A program made the translations under genes and the position numbers. Positions 52,449 to 60,499 of a DNA stretch of 64,000 bases are shown in pieces. This stretch comes from Lachnospiraceae bacterium. Its GTDB lineage: Bacteria > Bacillota > Clostridia > Lachnospirales > Lachnospiraceae. Location: contig CAJTHM010000002.1 in NCBI GenBank assembly GCA_910576125.1, positions 248,001 to 312,000 of the forward strand, in the 5' to 3' direction. Within the stretch, counting starts at the first letter, position 1. Every line of letters starts with the position of its first letter. The notes under the pieces were generated by a model. That model searched no databases and was not told the origin of the DNA. It saw only the letters and a program-made list of their open reading frames with translations.

Positions 52449-53630
52449 GTGGAGAATATAACAGATTTAGTCAGCATCATAATTCCAGTATTTAACATCG
52501 AAAAATATGTATCCGAATGTATAGAAAGTATTGCGGCACAAACTTACAAAAATATTCAGATTATTTTAGTTGATGATGGTTCGACAGATAAATCCGGTGA
52601 AATTTGTGATAAATATGCCGCATTGGATGGAAGAATAGAGGTTATTCATCAACACAATAAAGGATTGGTGGTTGCCAGAAAGCAGGGACTGAAAAGCGCA
52701 AAGGGTCAGTACATCGGCTTTGTTGATGGGGATGATTATGTGGCTCCGGATATGTTCGAAAGGCTTTTGATGGAAATACAAAGAAGTAATGCTGATTTCG
52801 TGCATTCGGGATATTTTCAAAATAGTAAGGAGATAATTCCATTTCGAAAAGAAATCATACATATTTCAGAACAAAAAGTTAAAGCAGAATTCCTTAAAAA
52901 GGCAATATTTGGAGTGGAGGCCTATATTACGCCAAGTATTTGGTCAAAACTATTTAAAGCAGAGTTCATTAAAAGAAATTATAGCCAGGTTCCCAATGAG
53001 GCTCAATATGGGGAGGATTTGATAAGTCTTTGCATCTGTATTGAGGAGGGGACTAGTATCTTGCTGCTAAATGAAGCGTTTTATTATTATAGACATAGAG
53101 AAGATTCCATTACGAACGAGGTAAATGGTAGAAATTTAGAGAATATTTTTAAGTGCTATAAAAATTTGAGTGTTGTACTGGAAAACTATGATTACTATAA
53201 TATGGTTAAAGATTCAATCCTCGAATACATCTGTAGAAACATTTTAAATAAAATAAGTATCTTTTCTAGTGATAAGTTTCGAATAGCGGGCTATTGTTAT
53301 CCATATGCTGAAGAAATTCAAGGGAAAAAAATAGTTATATATGGCGCAGGTGCCGTTGGGAGGGATTATTATACCCAGATAAGCAGATATACGGATTGTG
53401 ATATTGTGGCATGGGTGGATTTGGACTCGGAAAAATATGACTATCCATATATAAAATTATATGGAATAGAGGCCTTGGATGTTTTGGAATTTGATTTGGT
53501 ACTTATAGCGGTTAAGAAAGAGGAGATGGCAAAACATATATATAAACAGCTAATACAAAAAAATGTTGATAAGGATAAAATTATTTGGGTGGAACCTCGA
53601 ACATATGGGATATTGCCAGAAGAAAATTAA
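52449..53630 (+). CDS. family 2 glycosyltransferase with C-terminal GxG module
   Basis: 393 aa, GTG start. VSIIIPVFNIEKYVSECIESI, LVDDGSTDKSGEICD, FVDGDDYV (D-x-D) and YGEDLISL are all GT2 hallmarks. From ~295 the module IVIYGAGAVGRDYYTQI follows, with ADIVAWVDLDSE-like second strand. Paralogue of the 51155 and 59200 proteins. Confidence 0.88.
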   Translation: MENITDLVSIIIPVFNIEKYVSECIESIAAQTYKNIQIILVDDGSTDKSGEICDKYAALDGRIEVIHQHNKGLVVARKQGLKSAKGQYIGFVDGDDYVAPDMFERLLMEIQRSNADFVHSGYFQNSKEIIPFRKEIIHISEQKVKAEFLKKAIFGVEAYITPSIWSKLFKAEFIKRNYSQVPNEAQYGEDLISLCICIEEGTSILLLNEAFYYYRHREDSITNEVNGRNLENIFKCYKNLSVVLENYDYYNMVKDSILEYICRNILNKISIFSSDKFRIAGYCYPYAEEIQGKKIVIYGAGAVGRDYYTQISRYTDCDIVAWVDLDSEKYDYPYIKLYGIEALDVLEFDLVLIAVKKEEMAKHIYKQLIQKNVDKDKIIWVEPRTYGILPEEN

Positions 53631-53729
53631 AAGTCAGATTTTTATTAGGACATTATTGAGGAGAAATTAGGTAGAGAAATATTCTTTGTGGGATGACCTG
53701 GAAGAATATTTATTTGAGGGAGAATAGCC

Positions 53730-54608
53730 GTGAACATAGTATGTTTTTCAGGGGGACTTGGGAATCAAATGTTCCAGTATGCATTTTACAAGGCGCTTAA
53801 GTTAAGAGGAAAGGGTACTGTTAAGGTAAACTTGGCGGAATATCGCAATAATGCAGAAAAGCGCAAATTTGAATTGAACAGTGTGTTCCCTAGTATTAAG
53901 TTGGAAAACGATGGAAAGAATATTTATTCGAAGAAAAAAAACAGGTATTTAAAAATGAGAACCGGCAGGAACTGGGTTGCGTATATTAACTATCATTTGC
54001 TGCCTATGTGTATTTACTTTAAAGAAAAGGAAGATAGCGTATATGATAAGAGAGTCTATAAACTAAGAAATGCCGCCATGTATGGCTACTGGCAGACAGA
54101 AAAATATTTTAGCAATATAAAGGAAGAACTAAAGAAGGATTTCACTTTCCAGTATGGGGAACGACAGCTGGAATTATTAAGGAATAAATTCCTTAATGAC
54201 GAAAAAACAGTTGCCATACATATACGAAGAGGGGATTATCTGAAAAAACCCGCTATATATGGAAATTTGAGTGAGAGCAGTTACTATAAGAATTCCATTG
54301 AAAGCATGAAGACCAAATTGGGAGAGGCGCATTTAGTCTTTTTTTCCGATGATATTCCATGGGTGAAAAAGCATTATGATTTCCCGGATGCTACTTATAT
54401 AAGCGGAGAGATGTTCGAGCGATATGAACCATGGTATGATATGTGTTTGATGTCGAGCTGTGCCCATAATATTATTGCAAATAGTTCTTTCAGCTGGTGG
54501 GCGGCGTGGTTAAACCAAAATCAGAACAAAATAGTGATTGCCCCAAAGAAATGGCTGATTGGAAGGGAAACCCCGGATATTTGGTGCGATGGGTGGATTG
54601 TAATATAG
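53730..54608 (+). CDS. GT11 alpha-1,2-fucosyltransferase-like protein
   Basis: 292 aa, GTG start after tgagggag. MNIVCFSGGLGNQMFQYAF is the textbook GT11 opening; VAIHIRRGDYLKK binds GDP-fucose; FFSDDIPWVKKHY and IIANSSFSWWAAWLN complete the family set. A more canonical member than the copy at 4981. Adds fucose (alpha-1,2) or a similar deoxysugar to a galactose-type acceptor. No GDP-fucose synthesis genes are in the window. Confidence 0.92.
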   Translation: MNIVCFSGGLGNQMFQYAFYKALKLRGKGTVKVNLAEYRNNAEKRKFELNSVFPSIKLENDGKNIYSKKKNRYLKMRTGRNWVAYINYHLLPMCIYFKEKEDSVYDKRVYKLRNAAMYGYWQTEKYFSNIKEELKKDFTFQYGERQLELLRNKFLNDEKTVAIHIRRGDYLKKPAIYGNLSESSYYKNSIESMKTKLGEAHLVFFSDDIPWVKKHYDFPDATYISGEMFERYEPWYDMCLMSSCAHNIIANSSFSWWAAWLNQNQNKIVIAPKKWLIGRETPDIWCDGWIVI

Positions 54609-54623
54609 GCTGGAGGGAATGTA

Positions 54624-55670
54624 GTGAAAATAGCGGTTGTGGGGATAGGAAAAATATATTTTAGGGAAAAAGGTTTTCTGGAAAAAAAGTATGATATAGC
54701 AGCGATTGCAGATAATGCGAAAGCAGGACAATATATTGAAGGATATAATTGTGTATCAATTGGCGAGCTGCAAAGGATAGATTGGGATAAAATCCTTATC
54801 TGTACCAGTGCGTATATGGCAGAGCTGAGGAGCCAATTAAATGAGATGGGAATCGAAAATGATAAGATTTTGAGCATCAACGAAATTTTGGACGAGATTC
54901 ATAAAGATGCTGATATGGATAAATACAATGCGGATAAAGCGGAATATAAAAGACAATGTGTTGAGAAAAGGGCGTCTCTGTTTTTATTTAATAGCAGGTA
55001 TGAAAAACCGAAAATAAAAGATTACAGAGAGCAATCTGGCGATATGGATCATCATTATTATTATATGGATATCTTAGTGGCCAAAAAAATTATACAGGAT
55101 TGTCCAAAGCATCATTATGATATAGGCTCACGAGTTGACGGACTGATATCCCATTTGATTACGGCCGATATCATGACGACAGCCATAGATATCAGACCAC
55201 TAACTGTAAGGAATCCAGGAGGCGGAATTGTGCCGCTTGAATTTATTCAGGCGGATGCAGTGACATTGACAGAAATACAGGATAATTCTATCGCGTCCTT
55301 GTCGTCTTTACATGCGGTTGAGCATTTTGGATTAGGGCGATATGGGGATGTGATAGATACAGATGCGTGCTATAAAGCGATGAAAACCATGCAGAGGGTT
55401 TTGGCTTGTGGAGGCAAATTGTACTTTGCAGTGCCTGTTGGAAAAGAAGACCGACTGTATTTCAATGCGCATAGAGTTTTTCGGCCTGATACATTATTAG
55501 AATGCTTCGACCAATTGAAAGCTGAAGAAATGTTTCTGATACACAATAATGAGATTTTGGCATATACTTCTGCTGATATTGCTGCAAAATCCTACCAACA
55601 GGAAGTTGGTGAATATGATTGCGGCATTTTTATCTTTAGTAAAAGTCAGGAGTGGGTTCACGGTGATTAG
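54624..55670 (+). CDS. DUF268 (methyltransferase-like) protein with N-terminal GxG module
   Basis: 348 aa, ATG or GTG at 54624 after ggagggaatgta. Residues 1-~85 are the module (KIAVVGIGKIYFREKGFL). From ~145: DHHYYYMDILVAKKII, HHYDIGSRVDGLISHLI, SSLHAVEHFGLGRYGDVID and GGKLYFAVPVGKEDRLYFNAHRVF are DUF268 hallmarks (a SAM-methyltransferase-like fold). The substrate is unknown. Confidence 0.82.
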   Translation: MKIAVVGIGKIYFREKGFLEKKYDIAAIADNAKAGQYIEGYNCVSIGELQRIDWDKILICTSAYMAELRSQLNEMGIENDKILSINEILDEIHKDADMDKYNADKAEYKRQCVEKRASLFLFNSRYEKPKIKDYREQSGDMDHHYYYMDILVAKKIIQDCPKHHYDIGSRVDGLISHLITADIMTTAIDIRPLTVRNPGGGIVPLEFIQADAVTLTEIQDNSIASLSSLHAVEHFGLGRYGDVIDTDACYKAMKTMQRVLACGGKLYFAVPVGKEDRLYFNAHRVFRPDTLLECFDQLKAEEMFLIHNNEILAYTSADIAAKSYQQEVGEYDCGIFIFSKSQEWVHGD

Positions 55671-57729
55671 CTTTGATATTTTTGATACATTGATTACACG
55701 AAAGACAGTATTCTCTACGGGGACTTTTCTCATTGTGCAGAAACGCCTTGAACGTGAGAAACTTGATGTTGACAGATGCTTTATTGATAATTTTTTCGAT
55801 TTGAGAATCAGCGCTGAGAATAGTGCAAGGATTCTGGCAAAAGGGGACGCGAAGGATGAGGTATGCATTGAGGATATATATGATGAGCTTGCAGATAAAA
55901 CAGGCTTGGCTCCTGCCACCGCTGATGCCATAAAAAGTATGGAAATGGAAGCAGAGAGAGATAATATAGTTCCCTGTATGAAAAATATAGAAAAGCTGAA
56001 AAGATACCATGAGAAGGGAGAAAGGATTGTACTTATTTCCGATATGTATCTGGATTCTGCAACATTGAGAAGGATTCTTTGTTCGATAGACTCTGTATTT
56101 GAGAAAATTCCGATTTATGTTTCCAGTGAGTATGGTGTAACAAAGTCTGATGGGAAACTATACCAGCTTGTGCAGAAAGTAGAAAAGACCGAAAGCAGCA
56201 ATTGGGTACATTACGGTGATAACAGGGAAGCTGATATACTCATTCCGAGGCTTATGGGAATAGCGGCTTATTTATCTAGAATACCAGAGCTTGAGGAATG
56301 GGAACTTAAAATAGCAGATAGATGTAACGTGAAATATAATCTGGATTTGCAAGTGTTTTTGGGAATGGCAAGATATGTAAGGCAAACCAGAAAATTAGAT
56401 GTGAATACAAAGATTGGATTGTCTATAGGTGGAATGGCGCTATATCCATATGCATGTTGGATTTTGAGGAGATGTGGCGAATTAAATATAAACAGATTGT
56501 ATTTCATAGCAAGAGATGGGTACATAATAAAAGCTGTAACAGATAGAATTATAAAAAATCAAGGATTAGATGTCGCAACGTCTTACTTTTATGGTTCTAG
56601 GATGGCATGGAAAGATGATGGCCGATATAGCAATAAGAAGAATTTGATTTTTCAATATATACAACAGGAAATAGATTTTTCTGATGAAAATTTTGCATTT
56701 GTCGATGTACAGGGAACGGGAGAGACTTTTAATGCTTTTGCTGCTCTATTAGGAACATTTATAGAGCAGCCATGTAGGATATTTTACTACGATCTTTTTA
56801 AAAAAAGAAAACTTGATAATTGTAAAACTTATAGTTTTTTTACGAATAACGAATGCGCAATGTGCGAGAGTGTGTGCAGGGCACCTCACGATATTACAAT
56901 TGGATATCGAAGGAAGAATGGTAAGATAGTGCCTGTTCTGGATTCTGATGACAGAGAAAAATGGAGTAGATGTGGAATTCGGGATTTTACGAGAGGAACG
57001 ATTCTTTTTGCGGACTACATGAGCAAATATGTCAATGAGATAGAACAGATAAACGTGGAGAATCAACAATTAGCTATTGAAGCAATGGCATATATTAAGA
57101 ATCCTTCCAGTAAGATGGTAATGGATTATTTTGCAGAAATACCCCATGGAAATGCAGAAAAAGAGGCAGGTTATACATTTGCCCCTAAGCTTAGCTATAC
57201 AGATTTTTTTAAAATTTTTCTTTACAGAACAGATGAAAGCATAGAGACATTTTATCATGGTTCTGATTTGGAATATTCACTAAAAAGGACAAATTTAATG
57301 GAAGAGAAATTTCTAAACTGGTGCAGGAAAGAGAACTTCAAGGGATTGGGAAACTGCATTCATAGGTGGAAACAATATAAGAGGCAGGGGGAGAAAGTAA
57401 AGCGAAGAAAACTTCCGAAAATCATTTTATATGGCGCAGGGGACAATGGGAAAAAGCTATTTCATCAGATATCGCTATATGATTCTGGGAGTATTGTTGC
57501 ATGGGTCGACATTAAAAAAGACATATATGTAGGCAAAGGATATCCAGTGAAGTCAGTTAAGAATATTTTTTTGAAAGAATATGATTATCTCGTTCTGACA
57601 ATGAGGAACCATGAAATAAGGGATAGTCTGCGTCATATGCTGCAGCAGGCGGGAATCAGGGGAGATAAGATTCTGACAATAGACCAATATACCAAGTATG
57701 TATTAGAGGGCAAAAAGCAGGAGGAATAA
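55663..57729 (+). CDS. HAD-superfamily protein with C-terminal GxG module
   Basis: 688 aa. I start it at GTG 55663, overlapping the previous stop by 8 bp, with aggag upstream. That makes the HAD motif I (ISFDIFDTLITRK) nearly N-terminal as in the family; longer in-frame extensions lie inside the previous gene. VLISDMYL is motif II, and NWVHYGDNREADI motif IV. Residues ~240-540 form a large all-alpha/beta middle often seen in glycan-locus HAD proteins. The end (~585-688) is the module (IILYGAGDNGKKLFHQI). A phosphatase or phosphotransferase on a sugar- or polyol-phosphate is likely. Confidence 0.8.
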   Translation: MISFDIFDTLITRKTVFSTGTFLIVQKRLEREKLDVDRCFIDNFFDLRISAENSARILAKGDAKDEVCIEDIYDELADKTGLAPATADAIKSMEMEAERDNIVPCMKNIEKLKRYHEKGERIVLISDMYLDSATLRRILCSIDSVFEKIPIYVSSEYGVTKSDGKLYQLVQKVEKTESSNWVHYGDNREADILIPRLMGIAAYLSRIPELEEWELKIADRCNVKYNLDLQVFLGMARYVRQTRKLDVNTKIGLSIGGMALYPYACWILRRCGELNINRLYFIARDGYIIKAVTDRIIKNQGLDVATSYFYGSRMAWKDDGRYSNKKNLIFQYIQQEIDFSDENFAFVDVQGTGETFNAFAALLGTFIEQPCRIFYYDLFKKRKLDNCKTYSFFTNNECAMCESVCRAPHDITIGYRRKNGKIVPVLDSDDREKWSRCGIRDFTRGTILFADYMSKYVNEIEQINVENQQLAIEAMAYIKNPSSKMVMDYFAEIPHGNAEKEAGYTFAPKLSYTDFFKIFLYRTDESIETFYHGSDLEYSLKRTNLMEEKFLNWCRKENFKGLGNCIHRWKQYKRQGEKVKRRKLPKIILYGAGDNGKKLFHQISLYDSGSIVAWVDIKKDIYVGKGYPVKSVKNIFLKEYDYLVLTMRNHEIRDSLRHMLQQAGIRGDKILTIDQYTKYVLEGKKQEE

Positions 57730-57731
57730 GG

Positions 57732-59135
57732 TTGCAGGAAAATGTTTTTTGGGGGGCTGGGAAATTAGGCAAAAAAATGTGCGAGTTATGGGCCTCTTAT
57801 GGAATCAGGCCAGATTACGTTTTTGATAACAACAAAGAATTAGAAGGAACTTATTGTAATGGCATCGCGATTTCACCAAAAGAAAAAATCAAAGAATTAG
57901 TGAATCCAAGGATTTTCATCACTTGCAGCCGAACAGAGGAAATAGCAGAACAACTGCGGGACGAATATGGCTATACAAATATTGTAGAATGTGACAACGT
58001 TAGAAAGATGGTCAGGGTTTTGGTTTTAAATGAGATGATAAAACCACAGAATACCTTGTGCAGTGCAAGTAGAAAGCACGATATACTTTTTGATTTGGAA
58101 AATGGAATGGTCTTAGGAGGAGTGGAATCATGGACGTTTGAGTCGGCAGCGAAGCTTGAGAAAATGGGGTATAACTGTGAGTATATTTCAACAGATTTCC
58201 AGCAGAGTACAGTTTCTTGCGAAAAGGTTGATATTACTGAAATCCCCTATGTCAGATTGGGATGGGCGGCAGGCTTAGAGTTGTGCTGTAGAGAAGTTCT
58301 GGCAAATATGCCCTGCACTGTCATATGCAATTTTGCGGGACTTCATTTTTTAGCTGCATGCATGGCCAAAAACGTGGACAGAGAAAAAGTGTGTCTGATT
58401 GCGGTACAACACAGCGATGACGAGGCCTACTACGAAGCCTATACAGATATGGAAAGCTACATCGACAAATGTCTTGTGGTCAGTAACCGAATCAGACAGA
58501 AGTTGTCGGCAAAGGGATTCCCTGAAGAGAAATGCCGCTATCTGCCCTGGAAAGTTCCCTGTGAAGAGGAAAAGGTACGACCCTATTCAGAAGCAGGTTC
58601 ACCCATCCGGCTGGGATATGCAGGGCGTATTGTGAAATCTCAGAAGCGGGCGGACTGCTTGGTGGAAATAGCCAAAAAACTTCGGGACAAGGGTATACCT
58701 TTCCTTCTGGAAGCGGCCGGAGAAGGAGACGCACAGGGAGCCATGGAAGAAGAAACCCTCCGGGAGGGATTACAGGAATCAGTCAGGTTTGTGGGAGTGA
58801 TAAAGCGCCAGGAAATCAGCCTGTTCTGGAAACGCCAGGATATCATGCTCAGTTGCTCTGAAGTGGAGGGGCACAGCATTTCACAGGCGGAAGCCATGGC
58901 ATCCGGCGCAGTTCCGGTGATTACAAATGTATCAGGTGCAGAGGACGATGTGGTTGATGGACAAAATGGATTCATTGTTGAGATAGGGGACATAGACGGT
59001 ATAGTGGAAAAGATATGCTATCTACACCGGAACCGTGATAAGCTTGCTCAGATGGGGAAAGAAGCTCATGCTACGATTTACATGAGGCAGAAAAACTTTG
59101 ATTATAAGAGATTTTGGGAAGATTTGTTGAAATGA
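57732..59135 (+). CDS. GT4-type glycosyltransferase with N-terminal GxG module
   Basis: 467 aa, TTG start with a strong ribosome site gcaggaggaat. The N-terminus ENVFWGAGKLGKKMCELW ... FDNNKELEGTYCNGIAI is the module. From ~125 GT-B: GGVESWTFESAAKLEKMGY, LGYAGRIVKSQKRADCLVEIA, EGHSISQAEAMASGAVPVIT (E-x7-E motif). GC rises again from the middle of this gene, marking the right border of the AT-rich block. Confidence 0.87.
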   Translation: MQENVFWGAGKLGKKMCELWASYGIRPDYVFDNNKELEGTYCNGIAISPKEKIKELVNPRIFITCSRTEEIAEQLRDEYGYTNIVECDNVRKMVRVLVLNEMIKPQNTLCSASRKHDILFDLENGMVLGGVESWTFESAAKLEKMGYNCEYISTDFQQSTVSCEKVDITEIPYVRLGWAAGLELCCREVLANMPCTVICNFAGLHFLAACMAKNVDREKVCLIAVQHSDDEAYYEAYTDMESYIDKCLVVSNRIRQKLSAKGFPEEKCRYLPWKVPCEEEKVRPYSEAGSPIRLGYAGRIVKSQKRADCLVEIAKKLRDKGIPFLLEAAGEGDAQGAMEEETLREGLQESVRFVGVIKRQEISLFWKRQDIMLSCSEVEGHSISQAEAMASGAVPVITNVSGAEDDVVDGQNGFIVEIGDIDGIVEKICYLHRNRDKLAQMGKEAHATIYMRQKNFDYKRFWEDLLK

Positions 59136-59199
59136 AGAGATTCAGCAAAAAATGTTCATTCGTGAAGGCAATGGTGAAAACCATTTAGAGGTGAAATAG

Positions 59200-60498
59200 G
59201 TGGCTGAGATATCAATATTGGTTCCGGTATATAACGTGGAAAGGTACATCAGGGCATGTTTGGACAGTATACTGGAACAGTCATTCAAGGACTTTGAAGT
59301 GATTTGTATGGACGATGGTTCTACTGACAGTTCAGGAGCCATTCTGGATGAATACGCATCCAGAGATAGCCGGATAAAGGTGGTACATAAGAAGAACTCC
59401 GGTTACGGAAATACCATGAACGAAGCCATGCGGCTGGCACAAGGCCGATACATTGGAATCGTGGAGAGTGATGATACTATAGAAAAGGGCATGTTCCGGA
59501 CGTTGTATGAGACCGCATCAGGCCATGATTTGGACATGGTGAAGACTGATTTCTGCCGGGTCTGGCATGATGAAACGGTTGGCAGAGAAGTCAGGAGACA
59601 GTACGCGAAACTGACGGAAAACCAATCCATGTATGACAGGGTGATAGACCCTAATTTGGAACTGCAGTCCTATTTATTAGAGAAATTCACATGGAATGCC
59701 CTCTATAAAAGGGAGATGATCATAAAAAATAATATACAATACAATGAAACGCCTGGAGCCTCCTATCAGGACAATGGATTCTGGTTCCAGACATTTTATT
59801 GGGCAAAAAGGGCCATGTTTCTGGAGAAATCCTTCTATAATTACAGACAGGATAATATGGCCGCCTCTTCGCACAGCAAACAGAAAGTATATGCCATGAA
59901 GAGCGAATTTGACTTTATTCGAAATTTCATGATTGCCCATCAGGACGACAGAAAGGAATTGTACAAAATCTGTTTCCATCTCCGGATGATGGCATATTTG
60001 TTCACGCTGTCCAGAATAGATTTATCCTTAAAACTGGAATTTGCCCAAACGATAGAAAAAGAATGCCGATATTTTGAACTGCAGGGTGAGGCAAGCTATG
60101 ACTGGCTGGATGAAGCGCAAAAATCAATCCTGAAGAATCCAGTGAAATATGTGGATGAAGTAGTCATAGGATGCAGGGAAATAGAAAAAGCCATAGCAGG
60201 ATATCGCAATATTATCGTATATGGTGCTGGCGCATACGGTGAGCGGGCTGTCATAAGGCTGCATAACTGTATGAATGGAAAGCAGGCTGTAAAAGTAGCA
60301 GTCACCGGCCTCGGCGGAAGGACAATGAGCTGTCAGGGGGAGCCTGTATACGAAATTGTCGATTGCATCAAGGACAGGGAGACAGTGCTGGTGATTCTGG
60401 CTGTCAAAGAGGGGACAGATGCTTATCGAGAGATGCGGGCTAATTTAAAGAGTCTGCAGTTTAAAAATGTGATATCCATATCAGCGAGGAGTGTGTAG
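59200..60498 (+). CDS. family 2 glycosyltransferase with C-terminal GxG module
   Basis: 432 aa, GTG start. ISILVPVYNVERYIRACLDSI, CMDDGSTDSSGAILDEY, GIVESDDTIEKG (acidic D-D), and WFQTFYWAKRAMFLEKSFYNYRQD. Module at ~340-432 (IIVYGAGAYGERAVIRL). No membrane part. Overlaps the next gene's ribosome site. Confidence 0.88.
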   Translation: MAEISILVPVYNVERYIRACLDSILEQSFKDFEVICMDDGSTDSSGAILDEYASRDSRIKVVHKKNSGYGNTMNEAMRLAQGRYIGIVESDDTIEKGMFRTLYETASGHDLDMVKTDFCRVWHDETVGREVRRQYAKLTENQSMYDRVIDPNLELQSYLLEKFTWNALYKREMIIKNNIQYNETPGASYQDNGFWFQTFYWAKRAMFLEKSFYNYRQDNMAASSHSKQKVYAMKSEFDFIRNFMIAHQDDRKELYKICFHLRMMAYLFTLSRIDLSLKLEFAQTIEKECRYFELQGEASYDWLDEAQKSILKNPVKYVDEVVIGCREIEKAIAGYRNIIVYGAGAYGERAVIRLHNCMNGKQAVKVAVTGLGGRTMSCQGEPVYEIVDCIKDRETVLVILAVKEGTDAYREMRANLKSLQFKNVISISARSV

Positions 60499-60499
60499 C

